NCBI GenBank assembly: GCA_026987995.1 | Contig: JALSMC010000245.1 | Span: 1 to 6,181, forward strand | DNA length: 6,181 nt | Direction of reading: 5' to 3' | Source of the DNA: Sulfurimonas sp. | Lineage (GTDB): Bacteria; Campylobacterota; Campylobacteria; Campylobacterales; Sulfurimonadaceae | Shown here: piece by piece, positions 1-5,190 of the stretch | How the letters are laid out: the number at the start of each line of letters is the position of its first letter | Numbering within the stretch: position 1 is the first letter of the stretch | The notes under the pieces: generated by a model | The model's input: the letters and a program-made list of their open reading frames with translations, nothing else | Told to the model about the DNA's origin: nothing | Databases searched by the model: none | Translations under genes and position numbers: made by a program

Positions 1-67
1 CAGTGCTACAACCAACAATTGAGAGTGCCATTAGGGCTACAATCATAAGTGAATATATTTTTTTCAT
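1..67 (-). CDS. N-terminus of a predicted lipoprotein (partial, runs off the left edge)
   Basis: Only the first 22 codons are visible. They begin MKKIYSLMIV and continue through a hydrophobic stretch to a lipobox ending in I-V-G-C, with Cys at residue 20. This is a typical bacterial lipoprotein signal peptide, so the product is probably exported and lipid-anchored. A Shine-Dalgarno AAGGA lies at 75-79, 7 nt before the ATG, which supports this start. The gene is on the same strand as the MOSC gene and begins 61 nt after its stop, so it could be co-transcribed with it or use its own promoter in the A/T-rich gap. The mature protein lies outside the window and its function cannot be stated. Confidence 0.7.
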   Translation of the reverse strand, partial: MKKIYSLMIVALMALSIVGCST

Positions 68-128
68 TTATTTTTCCTTGAGTGAAATGATTCTGTTAGA
101 TTTTATCATTATTTTTATATAAATTAGA

Positions 129-569
129 TTAAGATTTTACAATTTGAACTGTGGAGCCGAGAACTATTTCAGAACTTCCCTCTATATATTTAGCGAAGAT
201 ACCTCTATCGTTTTTTAAGAGTTTAGGTAACTTAGAATTAATTTTAGATAGACCTTTGCAAAGGGTACAGTTTTGAGTGATTTCAAGTATAGTATTACCG
301 ATTTTTATTCTATCACCTTGAGAGAGTAAATAAGGGTTAATATCTATCAAAATGTTTTCGCCTAAGGAACCATCTTCTATGCTAATTTCATTCTCTTGTG
401 CCAGTGCATAACTATCAGTTGCACTGATAAGAATTGCTCGCATAGGGTCTTTAGCATAAAATTTATCATTTTGTATTCCATGGCTATCAACAAAAAATTT
501 ACTTACATTTTGACGAGTTTTATCCACATCATCTCGTGTAATATATAGTTGTTTAACGCTGCCAGTCAT
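129..569 (-). CDS. MOSC domain-containing protein
   Basis: This 146-residue protein has the features of a compact stand-alone MOSC domain, the fold named for the C-terminus of molybdenum cofactor sulfurase. Members are thought to carry or transfer sulfur or to bind molybdenum cofactor. Visible landmarks are an N-terminal strand (SVKQLYIT), the G-S-L-G-E-N motif at residues 67-72, a Cys pair C-T-L-C at 101-104 after the strand ILEITQ, the R-G-I-F-A motif at 122-126, and a closing strand ending near the C-terminus. The length is normal for single-domain members. There is no signal peptide or membrane segment, so it is probably cytoplasmic. The ribosome site is weak (AAGA about 10 nt upstream). 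It follows soxZ by 120 nt on the same strand. A role in Mo cofactor or sulfur handling for SoxC is tempting but unproven. The domain call is fairly safe; the role is not known. Confidence 0.75.
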   Translation of the reverse strand: MTGSVKQLYITRDDVDKTRQNVSKFFVDSHGIQNDKFYAKDPMRAILISATDSYALAQENEISIEDGSLGENILIDINPYLLSQGDRIKIGNTILEITQNCTLCKGLSKINSKLPKLLKNDRGIFAKYIEGSSEIVLGSTVQIVKS

Positions 570-614
570 AATTGAAATATCTTGAGTTTTTGAAGTTTAT
601 TGGAGAGGTACAAA

Positions 615-647
615 GATGATAAAGGTTTTAGAAAAAAGTTTATCATC
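615..647 (-). terminator. Weak hairpin between soxZ and the MOSC gene, possible terminator
   Basis: GATGATAAA (615-623) and TTTATCATC (639-647) form a perfect 9-bp inverted repeat around a 15-nt loop. Read on the minus strand, the stem is followed by only three T residues. The stem is AT-rich and the loop is large, so termination would be weak. It could instead be an mRNA-stabilising structure or an operator upstream of the MOSC gene. Confidence 0.3.
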
Positions 648-670
648 ATTTGTAGTGGAAGTATAAATCT

Positions 671-692
671 TAATAAGCATAAATGCTTATTA
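671..692 (-). terminator. Hairpin spanning the soxZ stop codon
   Basis: TAATAAGC (671-678) and GCTTATTA (685-692) form an 8-bp stem with a 6-nt loop. Its first arm in the minus-strand transcript begins with the soxZ stop codon TAA (690-692). No T-run follows on the minus strand, so it is a poor intrinsic terminator. A 3'-end stabiliser of the sox mRNA, or partial termination together with the next hairpin, are the alternatives. Confidence 0.3.
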
Positions 693-998
693 TTTGATTT
701 TACCTTTACCTTTACCAGTTTTACCTTTACGGTCAACCCAGTTAATAAGTAGTTTATCACCTTTTTTGAAAGTTTCACCTTTAATCTGAAACTTGAAAAT
801 AGGGTTTTTAGATAAGAACTGTGAAGTTGATAAATCAAGAACAGTCTCCCCGTTAATAGTACCAGTAATGTGAGTGATAAAATTTGCATCTTCACGGTTA
901 CCAGTTTTTTTCTCCATCATGTTGAATGTAGTCATATCGTGTTTAGCCATAGCCTTAACTTTGATAACACCATTTTTTAATTTTGCTTTTACTTTCAT
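690..998 (-). CDS. soxZ: SoxZ, sulfur-carrier partner of SoxY
   Basis: SoxZ binds SoxY, and the SoxYZ heterodimer carries the sulfur substrate through the periplasmic Sox cycle. SoxZ itself holds no substrate-binding Cys, and this protein contains no cysteine. The 102 residues match the family's usual length of about 100. The SoxZ pattern is visible: an opening strand MKVKAKLKNG, the H-D-M segment at 20-22, the central block THITGTINGE, then FKFQIKG and the closing strand I-N-W-V-D. No signal peptide is present, as usual for SoxZ, which is exported together with Tat-targeted SoxY. An AAAGG ribosome site at 1005-1009, 6 nt before the ATG, fixes the start. It follows soxY by 46 nt as the last sox gene. 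The C-terminus is unusual: residues 91-102 consist mostly of alternating Lys and Gly. Confidence 0.93.
   Translation of the reverse strand: MKVKAKLKNGVIKVKAMAKHDMTTFNMMEKKTGNREDANFITHITGTINGETVLDLSTSQFLSKNPIFKFQIKGETFKKGDKLLINWVDRKGKTGKGKGKIK
702..732 (-). repeat. Hexamer-like repeat coding the Lys/Gly tail of SoxZ
   Basis: The plus strand shows ACCTTTACCTTTACC at 702-716, and a further TTTTACCTTTACGG copy at 719-732. On the coding strand this is a GGTAAA hexamer that encodes Gly-Lys repeats. Gain or loss of a unit would keep frame and only change the tail length. The array is short, so slippage may be rare. Confidence 0.5.
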
Positions 999-1044
999 AA
1001 TATACCTTTGTTAATTATTTTTCTATTTTTAATGAGAGAAGGGA

Positions 1045-1497
1045 TTAACCTTCACATCCACCAAGTGCAACATCTAAAGTTTTCTTAGCTGCATAAAGTT
1101 TACCATCGTTACCCTCAGCAACTATAGTAATAGTACCTGATTTACCCATTTTTATTTTAATAGAGTAATTATTAATAGAGTATTTAGTTGTAGTATAAGC
1201 ACAAACAGCAGCTTCAGGATTTGCATCTTGATATACAGCTATTGACTTAATGTCTAAATCTGTTGAAAAATCAACAGGGATTGCTCCACCATTACTTGCT
1301 ACATCTGGAGCAGTTAAAGAAACACCCTCTTCTATAAGAGTAGTAGTTCCGTACATTGCTTTAATGGCATCATCAACAGTATGTGCAGACCATACAGCAG
1401 GCTTAGTTGCTCTGTAGTCTTCAGCTTTAACACTTGCAGGTACAACAGCTAAAGCTAAAGCACCTAAAGTTACATTTAAAAAATTTCTTCTTTCCAT
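1045..1497 (-). CDS. soxY: SoxY, sulfur-carrier protein with C-terminal substrate Cys
   Basis: SoxY carries the growing sulfur adduct on a Cys at the end of a flexible C-terminal arm, where the other Sox enzymes act on it in the periplasm. This 150-residue protein has a Tat-type signal (R-R-N-F-L at residues 3-7, hydrophobic core, probable cleavage after S-V-K-A at residue 25) and an immunoglobulin-like body with A-P-D and A-I-P-V strands around 63-75. It ends G-G-C-E-G, with Cys148 as the expected sulfur-binding residue. The classical terminus is G-G-C-G-G, so Glu replaces one Gly here. A second Cys is at residue 99. AAGGA at 1504-1508, 6 nt from the ATG, supports the start. The gap to soxD upstream is only 13 nt and soxZ follows, the usual SoxY-SoxZ pairing. 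Confidence 0.93.
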   Translation of the reverse strand: MERRNFLNVTLGALALAVVPASVKAEDYRATKPAVWSAHTVDDAIKAMYGTTTLIEEGVSLTAPDVASNGGAIPVDFSTDLDIKSIAVYQDANPEAAVCAYTTTKYSINNYSIKIKMGKSGTITIVAEGNDGKLYAAKKTLDVALGGCEG

Positions 1498-1510
1498 AAT
1501 TATTCCTTTA

Positions 1511-2680
1511 TTATTTTATTTTACCAGAGATTAGATAATCTACCATAGTTTTGAAATCTGCATCTGAAAGATCAGTTCCACCTTTAGCAGGCATACCACC
1601 CTCAGTACCTTTGATACCATTAGCATAAACTTTGTCTATACCTTTTGGAGTATATCCAGCCCAATCACCACTTCCTGGTGCAAGAAATGCTGAGTGACAC
1701 ATAGCACAGCTTTCAGTATATACTTTCTTAACATCGATTGCTACTGCTTCTTTAACAGGTAAATCTCTTGTCACATTCATAGCTGGAATAAAGTCTTTTA
1801 TACCACCATTTTGAATACGTTTGATTTTAGCAGTTGGTTCTTGACAATCAGTCATACAACGAACAGCACCTTGATTTAAGTTTTGTCCACCAAAGTTTGA
1901 AGCTTTACCAAAGTAAGCTCTTACAGCTGGAAGTGCATTTGCACCAGCGATATTTGGCTCAAAACCATCAACATTTGGCATTTTGATTTTTAAGAATTTT
2001 GCACGATCAAGTACATATTCATCATCAACTTCCTCGCCATCTATTTCCATCTCATTAATGTTTAAGATATATGCAGTCAGAGCATAAGTTTCATCAACAC
2101 TTAAAGAGTCTGAAAATGGATGAGGCATACCATCTCTAATATACCACCACATAGTAGTAACTTGAGGCCAGTATGAACCAAATACACGAGTTGGACCATC
2201 AGCTTCAGGATCTTTCCATCTGTTGTTAGTTAAAGTCTTTTGTAAGTCATAAGCATTACCTTTAGAGAGTGCTGGGTATCCACCACCACCTGAACCAAAG
2301 TCACCATGACACATAACACATTGTGCTTCATAAATTGTTTCACCATCTTCAACTGAACCACTACCTTCAGGTATACCGTGACCCTCTGGGCTTAACTCTG
2401 TAACTGGTTGTAAGTCAGTATCCCATTTTGCAAGCTCTGCTGCATTTGGAACACGACCATTATTTATTTTAGCACCTATTGCTTGAGGGTTTACATAATA
2501 GTTTCCCGTTTTACCGTTAACAACAGGGTGTGAAACACCACCATCAATATCAAGTGAAACTGAAGCATCAGAACCTGATGGTGCTGTACTTTCTCCCATA
2601 CATCCTACTACAGAAAGTGCAAGAACTGCAGCTACTGAAGTAGAAACTAGTAATTTATTATACGCTTCTAATTTGAACAT
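1511..2680 (-). CDS. soxD: SoxD, diheme cytochrome c subunit of sulfane dehydrogenase
   Basis: SoxD accepts electrons from the molybdenum subunit SoxC while the complex oxidises the sulfane sulfur bound to SoxY, and passes them to the respiratory chain. The 389 residues are close to the length of the diheme SoxD of Paracoccus. Two c-type heme sites are visible: C-V-M-C-H at 121-125 and C-A-M-C-H at 325-329. Met185 (G-M-P-H-P-F) and Met363 (G-G-M-P) are plausible axial ligands. A further C-x3-C pair lies at 275/279. The N-terminus is a signal peptide ending in a lipobox V-V-G-C (Cys27), followed by a Ser/Gly-rich stretch, which suggests a lipid-anchored periplasmic protein. The start overlaps the end of soxC by 23 nt, and its ribosome site (AAGG at 2687-2690) lies inside soxC. 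The overlap suggests coupled translation and a fixed SoxC:SoxD ratio. Confidence 0.93.
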   Translation of the reverse strand: MFKLEAYNKLLVSTSVAAVLALSVVGCMGESTAPSGSDASVSLDIDGGVSHPVVNGKTGNYYVNPQAIGAKINNGRVPNAAELAKWDTDLQPVTELSPEGHGIPEGSGSVEDGETIYEAQCVMCHGDFGSGGGGYPALSKGNAYDLQKTLTNNRWKDPEADGPTRVFGSYWPQVTTMWWYIRDGMPHPFSDSLSVDETYALTAYILNINEMEIDGEEVDDEYVLDRAKFLKIKMPNVDGFEPNIAGANALPAVRAYFGKASNFGGQNLNQGAVRCMTDCQEPTAKIKRIQNGGIKDFIPAMNVTRDLPVKEAVAIDVKKVYTESCAMCHSAFLAPGSGDWAGYTPKGIDKVYANGIKGTEGGMPAKGGTDLSDADFKTMVDYLISGKIK

Positions 2681-3965
2681 GATTCACCTTTCCTTCTTCT
2701 GTTACTTCCCAAGTCTCTACTGCATTTCTATGATAAACTGCTTCAACACCCATTACACTGACTTCTTGGTCAATAGTTGGCTGAATATATCCAGCATCAT
2801 CAATTGCACGTGAAGTAAGTAAAAGTTTTTTACCTTTTTTATATGTATGCATATAAGACCAACGAGTCCAAGATTTTGAAAGAACTAAACCTTTGAGGTT
2901 TGCCTCTTCATAGTTTTTTCCACCATCAAAAGATAAATCGACAGCAGTAATAGTTCCCATACCAGACCATGCAAGACCTTCGATTTCTACTACATCACCA
3001 TCTTTAAGATCAGTCCATGGAAGCTCTGGAGATGGAGAAGTTACAGTTGAGTTAACTTCATTCGCATAGAAATGTTGGATAGCTTTACCAGTTGGCTTAA
3101 GGTCAGTGTACTTAGAAGTCTCTTCTTTACAGTACCATGGCTCTTGTGAAAACTCTAAACGACGAAGCCATTTAACACATAAGTTTCCTTCCCAACCAGG
3201 AACAAGTAGTCTTACTGGGTATCCTTGTTCTGGACGAAGTGCTTCACCATTTTGTCCCCAAACGATCATAGCATCGTCAAGAATCTTGTCAATTGGAAGT
3301 GTTCTACCCATTTTAGAGTTATCTGAACCTTCAGCTAACATCCATTGTGCAGTTGGTTTAAGACCTAAGTCTTCTAAGATAGTCTTGATGTAAACACCAG
3401 TCCACTCAGCAGATGCCATAAAACCTTTAGCAAATTGAACAGAGTTAAACTGTGGTCCTCTCCACTCTTGTCCACCATTAGCAGGACATTCGATGAAGTG
3501 TGTACGTGTTACAGATGGGTAGCGTTTAAGCTCTGCAAGTGTAAGAACGATAGGCTTCTCAACTAAACCGTGAATCATTAAACGGTACTCATTTGGATCT
3601 ACATGTGCAGTTCCACCGTGAGAACGAGAGAAGAAAAGACCATTTGGAGTGATGATTCCTTGAGATTCGTGAATAGGTGTTACAGCGATAGAAGCTCTAA
3701 AGTTACCAGAAGCAAGAAGTTTAGTACTTCTTCTGATTACATTATGCTCATATGCTGAAGGGATACCATATTGGTTTTTAGTGACTGGGTCACCCCATTT
3801 TCGGCCCCATTTAGTATGGTGCATTATTGCAGGATCGCCTTTTCCGGCTGATTCATTTGCTAGTAGAGATGTTCCAGCAAGAGCAGTTACTGATACCGCA
3901 GCTGCTTTTTTGAAAAAGTCTCTTCTGTCGATCGTAGTTTGATCTTGAGATTCTTTATTATCCAC
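2658..3965 (-). CDS. soxC: SoxC, molybdenum subunit of sulfane dehydrogenase
   Basis: SoxC belongs to the sulfite oxidase family and, with SoxD, removes electrons from the sulfane sulfur on SoxY in the periplasm. The 435-residue protein opens with a Tat signal (D-R-R-D-F-F-K-K at 13-20, then an Ala/Val-rich core to about residue 37), as expected for a cofactor-loaded enzyme exported folded. The molybdopterin domain follows, with the metal-ligand Cys160 in F-I-E-C-P-A-N-G-G. Downstream come the W-T-G-V segment near 188-191, a G-Y-P-V-R-L-L-V-P-G-W-E-G block at 248-260 and W-L-R-R-L. The C-terminal dimerisation domain spans about 320-425 (V-D-L-S-F-D-G-G-K). The start is GTG: a strong AAAGGAG site precedes it by 5 nt, and an in-frame stop lies about 24 nt upstream. 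The next internal Met would remove the Tat signal. It is the first gene of the sox run. Confidence 0.95.
   Translation of the reverse strand: MDNKESQDQTTIDRRDFFKKAAAVSVTALAGTSLLANESAGKGDPAIMHHTKWGRKWGDPVTKNQYGIPSAYEHNVIRRSTKLLASGNFRASIAVTPIHESQGIITPNGLFFSRSHGGTAHVDPNEYRLMIHGLVEKPIVLTLAELKRYPSVTRTHFIECPANGGQEWRGPQFNSVQFAKGFMASAEWTGVYIKTILEDLGLKPTAQWMLAEGSDNSKMGRTLPIDKILDDAMIVWGQNGEALRPEQGYPVRLLVPGWEGNLCVKWLRRLEFSQEPWYCKEETSKYTDLKPTGKAIQHFYANEVNSTVTSPSPELPWTDLKDGDVVEIEGLAWSGMGTITAVDLSFDGGKNYEEANLKGLVLSKSWTRWSYMHTYKKGKKLLLTSRAIDDAGYIQPTIDQEVSVMGVEAVYHRNAVETWEVTEEGKVNHVQIRSV
2684..2695 (-). promoter_or_regulatory. soxD ribosome binding site inside soxC
   Basis: The minus strand reads AAGGAAAGGTGA just before the soxD ATG at 2678-2680. 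The AAGG core at 2687-2690 is 6 nt from the start, and a second AAGGA at 2691-2695 is 10 nt away. The site lies within the last codons of soxC. It fixes the soxD start despite the overlap. Confidence 0.65.
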
Positions 3966-3970
3966 ATTTT

Positions 3971-3977
3971 CTCCTTT
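3971..3977 (-). promoter_or_regulatory. soxC ribosome binding site (decides a GTG start)
   Basis: The minus strand reads AAAGGAG, a near-perfect Shine-Dalgarno sequence 5 nt before GTG (3963-3965). An ATG two bases earlier (3965-3967) is in another frame, so the GTG is the real start of the Tat-signal ORF. Confidence 0.75.
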
Positions 3978-4047
3978 TGTAGGTTGTTGTTATCTATTAT
4001 TTTTTTTAATACATTAACTCTGTTATTTAACTATACAAAGTTTTTTT

Positions 4048-4097
4048 ACCCTAACATTATGCCATTTTATGCTTAATTATATATTTAGGATTAGGGT
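4048..4097 (-). promoter_or_regulatory. Candidate control region of the sox cluster with inverted repeat
   Basis: The 214-nt gap between the toxin gene and soxC is the only long gap before the sox genes, so a promoter is expected here. ACCCTAA (4048-4054) and TTAGGGT (4091-4097) form a perfect 7-bp inverted repeat separated by 36 nt. Between them, on the minus strand, lies TATAAT (plus-strand ATTATA, 4076-4081), a consensus -10 box. A TTGACC lies 13 nt upstream of it, too close for a standard -35, but Campylobacterota promoters often lack a clear -35. The right arm also overlaps a short GGGT-CAA-ACCC palindrome at 4094-4104. An operator flanking the promoter is inferred; no regulator is encoded in the window. 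Confidence 0.35.
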
Positions 4098-4179
4098 CAA
4101 ACCCCCATTGTATGTGATTTAATTGTGATACTAATAAGCTTTCTCATCTAAACAGTTACAAAATGAAACAAAAAGAAGC

Positions 4180-4452
4180 TTAATTTTTTGGTAAAATTGC
4201 AAGAATAAGATAATTTTCACTTATCTTATCTATAAAAAAAAGTATATTAAAAGCTTCATGAGGTATTTCTTTTATGTCTTCATTATCAAAGAGTTGTGCT
4301 TTTTTGTACTTATTTGCCTTAGTAGGTAAATTTATCAAAATAGTGTCTAAATAGAGTTTAAACTTTTTAGTCGCTTCATAGTCTTCTTGTATATATTCTT
4401 CTAAAATGACTTTTAATTGCTGCTCGTAAAGTGGAGTACAGAGAATGTTCAT
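4180..4452 (-). CDS. RelE/ParE-family toxin of a type II toxin-antitoxin pair
   Basis: This 90-residue protein has the size and pattern of RelE/ParE toxins. An opening strand (M-N-I-L-C-T-P) is followed by two helices (residues about 8-41, with Y-L-D-T-I-L at 34-39), then a strand region where N-I-L-F-F-I-D (69-75) and Y-L-I-L-A-I-L (81-87) form the end of the sheet. The family members cleave mRNA on the ribosome or poison gyrase; which applies cannot be read from the sequence. The C-terminus stops right after the last strand. Its ATG shares one base with the stop of the preceding 45-residue ORF (TAATG), the tight coupling usual for antitoxin-toxin pairs. No clear Shine-Dalgarno is present, only a purine-rich AAAGAGAAAAG. 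The family call rests on pattern and arrangement. Confidence 0.65.
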   Translation of the reverse strand: MNILCTPLYEQQLKVILEEYIQEDYEATKKFKLYLDTILINLPTKANKYKKAQLFDNEDIKEIPHEAFNILFFIDKISENYLILAILPKN

Positions 4453-4589
4453 TACTTTTCTCTTTCTTTAAGCCAAGCAGAAATCTCTTTCATACTTTCA
4501 AAGAGTGGTTTCATACAAGAGTTATCAGTTTTATAACTTTCTAACTCTTTGAGGATTAGATTTTTTTGTTCTTGTGTATCTATAGGCAT
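4452..4589 (-). CDS. Small ORF, probable antitoxin of the downstream toxin
   Basis: The ORF encodes 45 residues, beginning M-P-I-D-T-Q-E-Q and ending A-W-L-K-E-R-E-K. It is charged and probably two helices: about 6-20 and 29-44. Its stop TAA overlaps the toxin ATG by one base, and its own ATG lies 2 nt after the stop of the DUF2231 gene. GAGGA about 12 nt upstream, inside the preceding gene, is a rather distant ribosome site. No DNA-binding fold is recognisable, so it may neutralise the toxin by binding it without being a full repressor, or the repressor function may be absent. The antitoxin role is inferred from position, size and coupling only. Confidence 0.6.
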   Translation of the reverse strand: MPIDTQEQKNLILKELESYKTDNSCMKPLFESMKEISAWLKEREK

Positions 4590-4591
4590 TA

Positions 4592-5176
4592 CTACTCAGT
4601 TTCCTCAGCTTTATTACCATAAAATATCTCTATCTCTTCATCTATAAGTTTTATATCTTCGAGAGCTTCTTCATATACTTCTAGCTTAGCCTCAGCACTT
4701 TCTTCTTCTGATGCAGCTTCTTGTGCTTCATTGAGGGTATCTATAATCATAAAAGATTTAAAGGGTGTGCCATGGTTATAGACTATTTCCCCTCCATCTT
4801 TTCCTTGAAGAAATGTTGTAGCAGTTGCTCCTAAGAGTAAAACTATAGCAAGTGCTTCGAGTGCAAACTTTTTTGTTTGACAGCCAAGAACTTTAAGTAT
4901 AAAAATGATACCCATAGCTATAGCAAGATAGAGTCCTAACTCTTTATGCTCTATAAGTTCATGCTGACCAGCTTCACTTAGGTAGTCATATATCTCTGGA
5001 CCTGCTTGACTGCCTGTGTACCAGACTACACCCATGGCTAGGGCAGAGAAAAAGATACTTATACTAGAGAGTTTAGAAAATATCTCTTGTCTATTTATAA
5101 GGTAAGCAATACCAAGTGCCGAAGCGACTACTGGTAAAACCATCGCGAAGTGTGCTGTTGCAGGATGAATCATCAT
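4592..5176 (-). CDS. DUF2231-type four-helix membrane protein
   Basis: The 194-residue protein opens M-M-I-H-P-A-T-A-H-F, and later shows D-G-G-E-I-V-Y-N-H-G near residues 127-136. The His-Pro start with a nearby His and the G-G-x-x-V-Y-x-H-G motif are typical of DUF2231 membrane proteins, whose biochemical role is not established. Four hydrophobic segments are visible at about 9-27, 36-53, 82-98 and 105-123. The last about 50 residues form an acidic, Glu-rich, probably coiled tail (A-S-E-E-E-S-A-E and following), which looks like an addition to the core domain. AAAGGA at 5183-5188 is 6 nt from the first of two adjacent ATGs, favouring that start. It lies 14 nt after the upstream helical-protein gene, so the two are probably co-transcribed. 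The conserved His residues could bind a metal or heme, which is speculation. Confidence 0.7.
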   Translation of the reverse strand: MMIHPATAHFAMVLPVVASALGIAYLINRQEIFSKLSSISIFFSALAMGVVWYTGSQAGPEIYDYLSEAGQHELIEHKELGLYLAIAMGIIFILKVLGCQTKKFALEALAIVLLLGATATTFLQGKDGGEIVYNHGTPFKSFMIIDTLNEAQEAASEEESAEAKLEVYEEALEDIKLIDEEIEIFYGNKAEETE

Positions 5177-5190
5177 AATAAGTCCTTTGT

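Noticed and set aside
566..895. Minus-strand ORF of 109 codons overlapping soxZ
   Set aside because: It lies in another frame across soxZ, is low-complexity Leu/Lys/Ser-rich, and SoxZ is a clear family match.
3106..3393. Plus-strand ORF of 95 codons
   Set aside because: It is antisense within soxC, which is strongly supported, and its product shows no family features.
4076..4100. A standard sigma-70 promoter made of TTGACC and TATAAT
   Set aside because: The spacing is only 13 nt, too short for a normal -35/-10 pair. The -10 alone is kept as a weak candidate.
4135..4182. TAAGCTT / AAGCTTA inverted repeat after the toxin gene as a terminator
   Set aside because: The 7-bp stem encloses a 34-nt loop and no T-run follows on the minus strand, so it does not resemble an intrinsic terminator.
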